From contig CABXGL010000009.1 in NCBI GenBank assembly GCA_902511755.1, positions 1 to 53,015 on the forward strand: DNA of 53,015 nt, in the 5' to 3' direction. Below the pieces are notes generated by a model. The model saw only the letters and a program-made list of their open reading frames with translations. It made no database searches and was not told the origin of the DNA. Every line of letters starts with the position of its first letter. Position 1 is the first letter of the stretch. The translations under genes were made by a program, and so were the position numbers. Shown piece after piece: positions 41,888 to 50,900 of the stretch. The stretch comes from an uncultured Bacteroidota bacterium (GTDB lineage: Bacteria; Bacteroidota; Bacteroidia; Flavobacteriales; Flavobacteriaceae).

Positions 41888-43156
41888 TTAATTAATATTT
41901 CTCATTGCAATCTCCTTAATACTTGAAACGAAATGATCTAAATCTTGGAAATTAGTATAAATATTTGGACTAATTCTGCATCCTTTTACATTTTCATGAT
42001 TTATTGCAACAGTAAATATATTATAGTCATCAAATAATATTTTTTCCAATTTAGAAGGATCTAAACCTTTAATTCCAACATTAGCAATCCCACAACTTTT
42101 AAAAGACTCTAATGGTGTATTAATTACTACATTTTTAAAATTTCTTAATTGATCTGACCAATATCTTTGAATCTTTCGAAGTCTTTCTTCCTTTCTCTTT
42201 ATACCAATCATATCTATGTAATCAATCGCATTCTCAATTGCTAAATCAGTATGAACGGGGTGAGTGCCAATATGATTAAGTCTTAAAATATTGTCTTTCT
42301 CATTAACATGAGACCCTAATAATGGCCAAATTTTGGACACTTTACTTTTAGAAATGTAAAGCAGCCCTGCACCTAAAGGTGTGCTGAGCCATTTATGTAG
42401 ACTAGAACCATAATAATCACAATTTAATTCTGAAATATTCACATCAAAATGTCCTATACAGTGAGCTCCATCAACTAATACTTCAACTCCATATTTATGA
42501 GCCATATCAGATATTTTTCTTACAGGCAAAATATGACCCGTAATATTTATCATATGACTAACCATAATGAGTTTAGTCTTTGGAGTAATTTGATCTTCAT
42601 AAATAGAAACTATTTGTTCATCAGAAATTGGATGATTTGGTATTGAAACTATTTTGTTTAAAACCCCATGACGTCTTGATACAAGTTTAAACATTTGTTG
42701 CATAGCTCCATAATCTTGAGTAGCATAAATTGCTTCATCTCCTTTTTCCCATGGAAATCCTCCGATTATTAAATCTAATGACTCAGTTGTATTTCTTGTA
42801 ATTACAAGCTCGTCATCACTACATCCAACTAATTTCGCAAGACGACTTGCAACTCTTCTGTTATCAATTGTTCTTTTAGTTCTCATATAGTAAGAACCCT
42901 CAAAATTTACAGTTTTTACATGTTCGATGAATTTTTTTAGAGTTGGGTTGGGAATAATATTATAATATCCGTTTTCTAAATTTATATAATCCTTTTTAAG
43001 TGAATAATCTTTTCTGATTCTTTTCCAAAATTCCTCATCATTAAGTGAAATTCGGTCAGAATATGACTGATCTTCATGATTTTCTAAATCAAATGAAAAA
43101 AATGGAGAAATCATTAAAGCATTACCAAAACTTTTTATGAATTGTCTTTTTTTCAT
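41888..43156 (-). CDS. Class V aminotransferase-fold PLP enzyme (isopenicillin-N epimerase-like)
   Basis: This is a 422-residue PLP-dependent enzyme of the aminotransferase V family. The PLP Lys is in SSLHKWLSTPLGAG (about 258-271), and VDGAHCIGHFDVN holds the Asp and His of the cofactor site. The N-terminus MKKRQFIKSFGNALMIS has a KR motif and a hydrophobic run like a weak Tat signal, which suggests export of a folded PLP protein. Members include cysteine desulfurase-like and isopenicillin-N epimerase-like enzymes. The neighbouring dipeptide genes suggest amino acid or D-amino acid chemistry, but the substrate is not known. Confidence 0.85.
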   Translation of the reverse strand: MKKRQFIKSFGNALMISPFFSFDLENHEDQSYSDRISLNDEEFWKRIRKDYSLKKDYINLENGYYNIIPNPTLKKFIEHVKTVNFEGSYYMRTKRTIDNRRVASRLAKLVGCSDDELVITRNTTESLDLIIGGFPWEKGDEAIYATQDYGAMQQMFKLVSRRHGVLNKIVSIPNHPISDEQIVSIYEDQITPKTKLIMVSHMINITGHILPVRKISDMAHKYGVEVLVDGAHCIGHFDVNISELNCDYYGSSLHKWLSTPLGAGLLYISKSKVSKIWPLLGSHVNEKDNILRLNHIGTHPVHTDLAIENAIDYIDMIGIKRKEERLRKIQRYWSDQLRNFKNVVINTPLESFKSCGIANVGIKGLDPSKLEKILFDDYNIFTVAINHENVKGCRISPNIYTNFQDLDHFVSSIKEIAMRNIN

Positions 43157-43205
43157 TAAACTAAATTTACGAAACTTTAATTCAATTTGATGACTCTTTA
43201 AATTT

Positions 43206-44555
43206 TTACCAACCTCTTTTTTTCATTTCTTGATTAACATGAGGAGCTAAAATTAAAAGAGCTATCATATTAGGAATGCACATTAAAGCAAAGGATATAT
43301 CAATAATTCCAATAACAATATCTACTGTAACTAAAGCTGAAATTATTATGCTTAATACATATATATAATTATAATATTTTCCCCATGAAGGTTTTGTTAA
43401 AAACCCAAGACATTTTACTCCATAATATGAATATGTAAAAAGAGTTGAAATTCCAAAAACAAAAACCATTATCATAAGTAATATGTCTCCAAATCCAAAA
43501 AATAGTGTTCTGAAAGCTTCCAATGTTAATGAAATTCCATTTAAGTCATTCCCAATATAAGCTCCACTAATTAATACTATAAGCCCTGTAATTGTACAAA
43601 CAAGAATAGTATCAAAAAAAGGTCCTAACATTGCAACCAAACCTTCATCTGTACCTAATTTTGTTTGAGATTGACCATGATACATTGGTGCATTCCCTAC
43701 TCCACTTTCATTAGAGAAAACAGCCCTTCTAACTCCTAAAATCAAAAGGCCCCAAAAACCACCTGAAGCTACAGCATTTAGATTAAATGCCTCACTAAAT
43801 ATTAAGGAGAAAGTTGGAATAATTTTATCATTATTTATAGTCAAAATTATAATTCCAATTGCCAAATAAATTACTACCATTAACGGTACTAAACTTGAAC
43901 TTGCTTTAACAATTGAATTAAGCCCTCCAAAAATGACAAATGATGTGATTAAGGCAAGAAATATTCCAAAAACTAATTTCCAATTAAAATCTCCAATATT
44001 TAACAATTCATTTGAAGGATCAACAACATTTACAAAAGTTTCAGTCAATTGATTAGCAGTAAAAGCTGGTAATACTCCAAAAAGTCCTGCAATTGAAAAC
44101 CATATAGCCATAGGTTTACCCCATTTTTTGATTCCATTTGTCATATAATACATTGGACCTCCTAGAATAGTGCCATCATTATTATAAGTTCTAATATTTA
44201 CTGCTAAAGAACAGGAATAAAATTTAATTGTAGAACCAATAATTGCAGTTAACCACATCCACACTAAAACTCCAGGACCACCCATATGAATTGCAATTGC
44301 TACACCAGAAATATTTCCTAAACCAACAGTAGCGGCTAAAACAGCAGAAAGTGCTTGAAACCTAGAAATTCCAACATTATCATCTTTACTAAATAAAAGC
44401 CTAAAAGAATCTTTAATTTTTAATATAGGATAACCTCTTGAATAAATAGTTAAATAAATTCCCCCTCCAATAACTAGGAAAAGCATAATCCATTCCAAAG
44501 GTCCTATAAGATTATCTAAAACTATTTGAAATTTTTCTAGGAATTTAACTGCCAT
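43206..44555 (-). CDS. Sodium:alanine symporter (AGCS family)
   Basis: This is a 449-residue inner-membrane amino acid carrier of the alanine/glycine:cation symporter family. The family motifs AVLAATVGLGNISGVAIAIH (about 68-87), GGPGVLVWMW and GGPMYYM are followed by AVFSNESGVGNAPMYHGQ (about 279-296). Eight to eleven helices can be followed. It probably imports alanine or glycine released by dipeptide cleavage. A 38-base segment of this gene (44192-44229, coding for KFYSCSLAVNI) is nearly repeated just upstream of the GH51 gene. The gene appears intact. Confidence 0.93.
   Translation of the reverse strand: MAVKFLEKFQIVLDNLIGPLEWIMLFLVIGGGIYLTIYSRGYPILKIKDSFRLLFSKDDNVGISRFQALSAVLAATVGLGNISGVAIAIHMGGPGVLVWMWLTAIIGSTIKFYSCSLAVNIRTYNNDGTILGGPMYYMTNGIKKWGKPMAIWFSIAGLFGVLPAFTANQLTETFVNVVDPSNELLNIGDFNWKLVFGIFLALITSFVIFGGLNSIVKASSSLVPLMVVIYLAIGIIILTINNDKIIPTFSLIFSEAFNLNAVASGGFWGLLILGVRRAVFSNESGVGNAPMYHGQSQTKLGTDEGLVAMLGPFFDTILVCTITGLIVLISGAYIGNDLNGISLTLEAFRTLFFGFGDILLMIMVFVFGISTLFTYSYYGVKCLGFLTKPSWGKYYNYIYVLSIIISALVTVDIVIGIIDISFALMCIPNMIALLILAPHVNQEMKKRGW
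44192..44229. repeat. 38-bp direct repeat, copy 1 (inside AGCS symporter gene)
   Basis: This segment, inside the AGCS gene, matches 46181-46218 at 36 of 38 positions, in the same orientation. The differences are at the 11th (T/A) and 23rd (G/A) base. The two copies lie 1,989 bases apart. Because it codes for conserved symporter residues here, this copy is likely the source. Confidence 0.9.
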
Positions 44556-44615
44556 AAATAGATTTTCTAATTATTATTTCTTGAAATAAAATTAATGATT
44601 TTTTATTATGCAAAT

Positions 44616-46181
44616 CTATACTTCACCCTTAATATAAACAATTGTCAATGAGTGAGGTGGTAGGTGGACGACACCATTTTTAAACTTTAGTTCCACCTCT
44701 TTTGGAACCACGCGATTAGGGTGTTCAATATCATTGTAACTATCGGTTGATTCACCGGTGAGGATCTTTGCCTTATATGTGCCATTTAATAGTTTATTTC
44801 CCATCGTAACTTTACACTCGAGTTTGTCCGAAGGATGACGGTTCACCAATGAAATAGCCCAGTTTTCTCCTTTTTTGTCAACGGTGGCAATAGCATCAAT
44901 TACAGAAACTGAATCTTTACCATCGGAAAGTTTGCTTCCTTTTATCTCTGCATTGCTGACATATTCTTCAAGTTCATTCGCGTACATCGCTATTGTATGG
45001 AAATGACTACGCTTAACAATTCCTTTAGGATGGACATAAAGAGGTCCGGTCTGGTTTACCAGCGGTGCAATATTAGCCATAGTAATATATTCAGAATGAC
45101 GGAGGCATGAATTAAGAAATGAGGCGGAAAATAATGCGTCTGAGAGATTATAAATTGAAGGATTCAGGCTTTTATCCCTGGATTTTATTAATTTTTTTAT
45201 TTCTGGGTCGTTGTAATCCACTTTTTCAAAACGTTGAAACCCTGGATGATGCCATGAACGTAAGTTCCATTCGTCAAACGCAATTTTAATTTGCCCTTTA
45301 TTAATATGTCCTTCTGTTTCTGCTGTTTGGATTTGATTTATTACCTTTTTAATATATAATTCCGGTTTCTCAGAAAGCATCATACATGACAAGTAGTTCG
45401 GTGTATAATGTTTTTGAAAGTTTTCAATCCAGTATTGATGTGCCGATATGTAATCCAAATATTCTCCCGCTGCTTCAAATAGATATGGATCTATACTAGA
45501 ACTCCCATGAATCCCCGAGCAAGTTACAAGAATACTTGAATCTAACTCCTTCATTGCTAAACCTGCATCACGTACTTTATGAATATAATCGCGACCTGAC
45601 CGTTCATTTCCGACACTCCATATCTTGACATTGAGTGGAACAGGATGTCCATTTTTTTTGCGCATGTTAGCAAACTTACCTTCAGTTGCATTACTGTATT
45701 CAACCCAATCAGTCATTTCTTGAACATCCGCCAAACCATTATGGCAGATATATGGTTCTGCATTCAGTAGTCTACAAAGCTCAACAAATTCATGGGTTCC
45801 AAACGTGTTTGGTTCAATTACTCCCCATCGAATATCATCTTTGGGTTGACGATTCTCACCAACTCCATTTATCCAATGATAGCTATCAACGAAACATCCT
45901 CCTGGCCAACGAATAACGGGTACTTTAAGTTCCTTTAATGCGTTGATGACATCAGTACGAAATCCGTTGTTATCTGATAGTGGAGAACCAGGATCAAATA
46001 CACCACCATAAATTTGCTTCCCGAAATGTTCAAGAAACCCTCCGAAAATCATAGGGTTGTAAGGTTTGGCAGTCACATCTGTGTTAATCGTTACATTTGC
46101 CTTGATGGAATTAGGTTGCCGTGTGTTACAGGATGAAACACAACACAGCAGGCTCAAGAGTATTATTATTGAATTCTTCAT
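44616..46181 (-). CDS. GH51 alpha-L-arabinofuranosidase lipoprotein, compositionally foreign
   Basis: This is a 521-residue secreted GH51 enzyme, which releases arabinofuranose from arabinan or arabinoxylan. The lipoprotein signal ends in CCVSSC (Cys18). The TIM-barrel signature PVIRWPGGCFVDSYHW is at about 88-103. The acid/base Glu193 lies in WSVGNERSG and the nucleophile Glu304 in AFDEWNL; a C-terminal beta domain closes the protein. Base use differs sharply from its neighbours: 60-base rows at 45841 and 45901 hold 24 and 26 G+C, against 15 in the row at 46921. It breaks up a peptide operon, and its start codon touches a 38-bp copy of the AGCS gene. Recent transfer is likely. Confidence 0.92.
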   Translation of the reverse strand: MKNSIIILLSLLCCVSSCNTRQPNSIKANVTINTDVTAKPYNPMIFGGFLEHFGKQIYGGVFDPGSPLSDNNGFRTDVINALKELKVPVIRWPGGCFVDSYHWINGVGENRQPKDDIRWGVIEPNTFGTHEFVELCRLLNAEPYICHNGLADVQEMTDWVEYSNATEGKFANMRKKNGHPVPLNVKIWSVGNERSGRDYIHKVRDAGLAMKELDSSILVTCSGIHGSSSIDPYLFEAAGEYLDYISAHQYWIENFQKHYTPNYLSCMMLSEKPELYIKKVINQIQTAETEGHINKGQIKIAFDEWNLRSWHHPGFQRFEKVDYNDPEIKKLIKSRDKSLNPSIYNLSDALFSASFLNSCLRHSEYITMANIAPLVNQTGPLYVHPKGIVKRSHFHTIAMYANELEEYVSNAEIKGSKLSDGKDSVSVIDAIATVDKKGENWAISLVNRHPSDKLECKVTMGNKLLNGTYKAKILTGESTDSYNDIEHPNRVVPKEVELKFKNGVVHLPPHSLTIVYIKGEV

Positions 46182-46218
46182 AATATTTACAGCTAAAGAA
46201 CAAGAATAAAATTTAATT
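46181..46218. repeat. 38-bp direct repeat, copy 2 (leader of GH51 gene)
   Basis: This copy covers the last Asn codon and stop of the dipeptidase gene (46213-46218) and ends on the first base of the GH51 start codon. It therefore forms the whole space between these genes. It matches 44192-44229 with two substitutions. Confidence 0.9.
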
Positions 46219-47400
46219 ATTAGTCTTTAGGTTAGCATTCCAAACTCTAAAAAAATTTTTGTAACATATTTTTTCTATGCTTTCTTTTGAGTAACCTCTA
46301 TTTAATAATCCTTCAATTATTTTTGGGTATTTTGATACATCCTTAAGATTATTTGGCAAGGAATTTCCTAAACCATCAAAATCAGATCCAAAACCAATAT
46401 GATTATCCCCTACTAAATTATTTACATGATCTATTGCGTCTAAAACATCATCAATACTTGCAAATGGTTTTTTTTCATTAATCAAAATTTCTCTTCTTTC
46501 AGCAACTAATTTATCATCAATATCATAGTTATTATCAATTCTCCATTTCTCAACTTCATTATCAATTTCAGCGAATGCTATATTTGAGTTTTTATTAACA
46601 AAAGTTGATCCAAAATTTATAAGTATAACACCATTATTTTTAGCAAGTTCAACTATCATGTCATCACTCATATTTCTTTCAAAATTTGGAGTAAATTTCC
46701 TAGGAGATGAATGAGATGCTATTAAAGGTTTTTTTGCAATTTTAATAATATCATAAAATGCTTTATCGGAAACATGTGAGATATCAATCATCACCCCAAC
46801 TTTATTCATCTCTTTAACTAAATCATGTCCGAACTCACTTAACCCATTCCACTTTCTATCAGTATCATATGATGAATCACAAATTTGATTATTTTTAGCA
46901 TGAGTTAGAGTTATATATCTTATGCCTCTATCAAAAAAAAATTTAATATTATCCAATTTTTCACCTATTGGTGATCCATTTTCCATTCCCATTGGAAGTG
47001 AAATCTTCCCATTATTGAAATTATTAATAACATCATCAGGTGTTAAGGCCAACTCCAAATAATCCTTATTGGATTTCACAACATTTTCAACTAAATCTAT
47101 TAATGAATTTGCAAGATCAAATCCTTCTGAAAATGTTTTTTCAGATGGAATATAAATTGACATAAAAGGACTATTTAAACCACCTTCTTTTGCCTTTGGA
47201 ATATCAAAATTACCGTTTGTATTATAATTCAAATCAATATGATTATTATTAATAAGTCCTTCTTGATATAGTCTATATGGAAGATCTACATGACCATCTG
47301 CAATAATTGTTTCTTGAGATAAAATTTTTGATTTCTCTCTAATCTCATTTTTACAGTTAATTAATAAAAGACAAATTGCTAAAAAGTAATAATTTCTCAT
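46213..47400 (-). CDS. Membrane dipeptidase (renal dipeptidase, M19 family) lipoprotein
   Basis: This is a 395-residue zinc peptidase of the M19 family that cleaves dipeptides, including those with a D-residue at the C-terminus. The metal motif ADGHVDLPYRL is at about 34-44, and ASHSSPRKF and FGSDFDGLGN follow in the expected order. A lipoprotein signal ends in LLLINC (Cys16). It fits with the dipeptide epimerase and AGCS symporter in the same direction, from which it is now separated by the GH51 gene. Its last codon and stop lie inside the 38-bp repeat, so its C-terminus may have been altered by the insertion event. Confidence 0.9.
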   Translation of the reverse strand: MRNYYFLAICLLLINCKNEIREKSKILSQETIIADGHVDLPYRLYQEGLINNNHIDLNYNTNGNFDIPKAKEGGLNSPFMSIYIPSEKTFSEGFDLANSLIDLVENVVKSNKDYLELALTPDDVINNFNNGKISLPMGMENGSPIGEKLDNIKFFFDRGIRYITLTHAKNNQICDSSYDTDRKWNGLSEFGHDLVKEMNKVGVMIDISHVSDKAFYDIIKIAKKPLIASHSSPRKFTPNFERNMSDDMIVELAKNNGVILINFGSTFVNKNSNIAFAEIDNEVEKWRIDNNYDIDDKLVAERREILINEKKPFASIDDVLDAIDHVNNLVGDNHIGFGSDFDGLGNSLPNNLKDVSKYPKIIEGLLNRGYSKESIEKICYKNFFRVWNANLKTNN

Positions 47401-47462
47401 TTTGTAATGTTTACTTAAATATATTGATTAAAATTTGAAGTATTGATTCATAGGGCTTAAAA

Positions 47463-47488
47463 CAAAAAATCCTCCAAATTGGAGGATG
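47463..47488 (-). terminator. Terminator of tRNA-Asp
   Basis: ATCCTCC (47469-47475) pairs with GGAGGAT (47481-47487) through 7 bp around a 5-base loop. On the minus strand this is followed by a run of T. It lies 8 bases after the tRNA and is a compact, strong terminator. Confidence 0.8.
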
Positions 47489-47495
47489 ATTTTTG

Positions 47496-47569
47496 CGGTC
47501 TGGACGGGACTCGAACCCGCGACCCCCTGCGTGACAGGCAGGTATTCTAACCAGCTGAACTACCAGACC
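47496..47569 (-). tRNA. tRNA-Asp (GTC)
   Basis: The 74-base minus-strand gene folds into a clover leaf. The acceptor stem is GGTCTGG with CCAGACC, the D-arm carries AGCTGGTTAGA, the anticodon arm CCTGCCTGTCACGCAGG has anticodon GTC (Asp), and the T-arm contains GGTTCGAGTCC. The discriminator is G. CCA is not encoded. Confidence 0.97.
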
Positions 47570-47638
47570 TAGATTAGCGAGTGTAAATATACACTGCATT
47601 TTTAATTCTACAAACAAATAGGGAAATACGATTTTAAA

Positions 47639-47956
47639 CTATAATAAGGCATCTAAACTTTCAGTATAAATATTTTTTGGAGATACTCCAACTTGTCTAT
47701 TTATAAGTTCACCTTTATTAAAAACTAAAACAGTAGGAATATTTCTTACTCCAAATTTTGCTGCAAATTCTTGATTAGAATCAACATCTAATTTACCAAC
47801 TACTGCTCTTCCTTCGTAATCTGTACTAACTTCTTCAATTATTGGTCCTAGCATTCTGCATGGCCCACACCACTCTGCCCAGAAATCAACCATAACAGGT
47901 TTTGTAGATTTCAACACTAATTCATCAAAGTTAGCATCTGTAATTTCTAATGCCAT
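47639..47956 (-). CDS. trxA: Thioredoxin
   Basis: This is a 105-residue cytoplasmic thioredoxin, the general disulfide reductant that serves ribonucleotide reductase and other enzymes. The redox site is Cys30-Gly-Pro-Cys33 in FWAEWCGPCRMLGP. The cis-Pro loop reads VRNIPTVLVF and the buried Asp lies in VDFWAEW. The length is standard and there is no signal peptide, in contrast to the exported thioredoxin-like protein at 4.1 kb. It lies between dnaE (43 bases upstream) and tRNA-Asp, a common flavobacterial order (dnaE-trxA). Confidence 0.96.
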   Translation of the reverse strand: MALEITDANFDELVLKSTKPVMVDFWAEWCGPCRMLGPIIEEVSTDYEGRAVVGKLDVDSNQEFAAKFGVRNIPTVLVFNKGELINRQVGVSPKNIYTESLDALL

Positions 47957-47999
47957 AATTATAATTTTTGTGTAAAAATACAGTTTTTATAAATAAAAA

Positions 48000-50900
48000 T
48001 TACTTTAATTTAAAATGCAAATTATTTTTTTCAATCGAAGAAATTAAATCTTCACTTATTGATATTTTGTGATTCTCACTTGGCATAGTTAATTTTATTT
48101 TTTCATCATTTTCAAAGAAAGAAATCTCTAATTTTTGTTTCCCTTTGTGTTTTTTAAAAATCTTTTTTAATTCATCTATTTTTTGATCATCAAAATCATT
48201 TATGTCCAATTGTAATGTTAATTTTTTAGCATTATTAGCGAGAGTATCTTGTAGTTGTTGAAATGATAAGAAGGTAATTCTTGGTTCGCCTGTAATTCCT
48301 GTATCTCTATCTCGCCATCCTTCTTTTACTAATATTCTTAAAAATAAAAAATTGTTTTCTAATAAGAAATGTTTAAATTTTAAATATTCTTCGCCAAAAA
48401 TTCTAAAATCGTATGAATCTTTATAATCTTCAAAAGTGAACCTTGCCCATCCTTTTCCATTTTTAGAGATTCTATGTTCTACTTCACCTACAATTCCACC
48501 GAGCTTTAGTTCTTTATTAACTAAATCATTTAAATTTTTTAAAACATCTAGAGAAGCATTACAAAAATGATCCATTGGTAATCTAAAATCATCTAAAGGA
48601 TGGCCAGAAATATAAATACCTACTACTTCCTTTTCTTGCTTCAATTGACTTAAAGTAGACCATGGTGTGCAATCAGGAATTTGAGGTTCATTTAATTGTA
48701 TTTCTGAAGAATTTTCAAACAAACTAACTTGAGCAGAATTTTTGTTTTCTTGAAATTTAGAACCAAACTTTAATGCTTTTTCTATAAAAGTAATTCCATC
48801 TCCATTATCATGTAAATATTGAGCTCTATGAACACCTTTAAAAGAATCAAAACCCCCTGCATAAACTAAGCTATCAAATGCCTTTTTATTAGCAGCTCTC
48901 AAATCAATATTTTTTGTCAAATCAAAAATTGATTTATATTTTTTACTGTGTCTTCCTTCAATTATTGAATTAACAGCAGCTGATCCAACCCCTTTAACTG
49001 CTCCCATTCCAAATCTAATTGCATTGTTATCATTTACAGTAAACTTGTAATAAGATTCATTTACATCTGGACCTAAAACACTAATGGACATTCTCTTACA
49101 TTCTTCCATAAAAAAACTAACTTGTTTTATGTCGTTCATATTGTTTGATAATACTGCTGCCATATATTCTGCTGGGTAATGTGATTTTAAATAAGCTGTT
49201 TGATATGCAATCAAAGCATAACATGTTGAATGTGATTTGTTAAAAGCATAGGATGCAAAAGCTTCCCAATCCTTCCAAATTTTTTCAAGGATTTCTCTAG
49301 AATGTCCATTAGATTCTCCTCCATCTAAAAATTTGGGTTTCAGTTTATTTAATAGATCAAATATTTTCTTGCCCATAGCTTTTCTTAATAAATCAGCATC
49401 ACCCTTTGAAAAATTAGCTAGCTTTTGAGAAAGTTGCATCACCTGTTCTTGATATACAGTTATGCCATAAGTTTCTTTTAGAAATTCTTCCATAGCTGGA
49501 ATATCATATGATATATCTTCTTTCCCGTTTTTTCTATTTACAAAAGAAGGAATATAATCTAATGGACCAGGACGATATAAAGCATTCATCGCAATTAAAT
49601 CTTCAAAAATTGTAGGCTTTAAATCTCTAAGATATTTTTGCATTCCTGCACTTTCATACTGAAATATTCCCACAGTATTACCTTTCTGAAACAACTCATA
49701 AGTTTTTTTGTCATCTAAAGGAATTGTATCAATATCTAATTCAATGTTATGTTTGTATTTAATAAGTTTCACTGTATCCTTTATTAAAGTAAGTGTCTTT
49801 AGCCCTAAAAAATCCATTTTTAAAAGACCTGCACTTTCAACTACGGCATTATCATATTGAGTAACATACAAATTAGAGTCTTTAGCAGTAGCAATAGGAA
49901 CAAAATTAGTAATGTCATCAGGTGTAATAATAATACCACATGCATGTGTTCCTACATTTCTAAGGCTACCTTCTAAAACTCTTGCCTGGTTGATAGTCTC
50001 TGCTTGTAAATCATCTCCATTTGATAAAGATTTTAGTTCCATTACATTGCTAAACTCTTCTGATCTTAAATCATCACTTAATTTTTTTTCATCTCTTTCA
50101 AAAATGTCTTTTAATTTTAAATTAGGAATTAATTTAGCTAATCTATCAGCATCACCAAGCGATAAATCGAGCACTCTAGCAGTATCCCTAATTGAAGATT
50201 TAGCAGCCATTTTTCCATATGTTATTATTTGAGCTACTTGATTTGATCCATATTTTTTAATGACGTAGTCAATTACTTTATTTCTGCCTTCGTCATCAAA
50301 ATCAATGTCAATATCTGGCATACTTACCCTATCAGGATTTAAAAATCTTTCAAAAAGCAAATCATATTTTATTGGATCAATTTTTGTTATTTCTAAACAA
50401 TAAGCAACAACTGATCCGGCTGCAGATCCTCTACCAGGACCAACCGAAACTCCCATTTCTCTTGCTGCTTTTATTAAATCTTGTACAATTAAAAAATAGC
50501 CTGGATATCCTGAGCTTTTTATAACATCTAATTCAAATGAAATTCTCTCATCAAGTTCTTTTGAAATTTTATTATAGCACTTTTTTGCGCCTTCATAAGT
50601 TAAATATTTTAAGTATTCATTTTCAATATCTTCTTTAGATTTACTTTTAGAATTAAATTCTTCTGGAATATTAAATTTAGGAAGGAGCACTTCTCTAGCT
50701 AAATCATATTCATCAATTTTATCTACAATATCTAAAATGTTATTGATAGCATTAGGCATATCTTTAAATAAGAATTTCATTTCATTTGGAGATTTGAAAT
50801 AATACTCTTGATTAGGCAATCCATATCTAAATCCTCTCCCTCTACCAATTGGAGTAGACTGTTTTTCTCCATCTTTTACACATAATAAAATATCATGAGC

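Noticed and set aside
47463-47488. GGAGGAT/ATCCTCC hairpin as a mobile-element end
   Set aside because: Placed right after tRNA-Asp with a T run, so it is simply the tRNA terminator. No integrase or repeat of the tRNA end was seen nearby.
47411-47617. 68-codon ORF across the tRNA-Asp gene
   Set aside because: Its middle is the reverse strand tRNA sequence (HAGGRGFESRP-type translation is a common tRNA artefact), and it overlaps the terminator.
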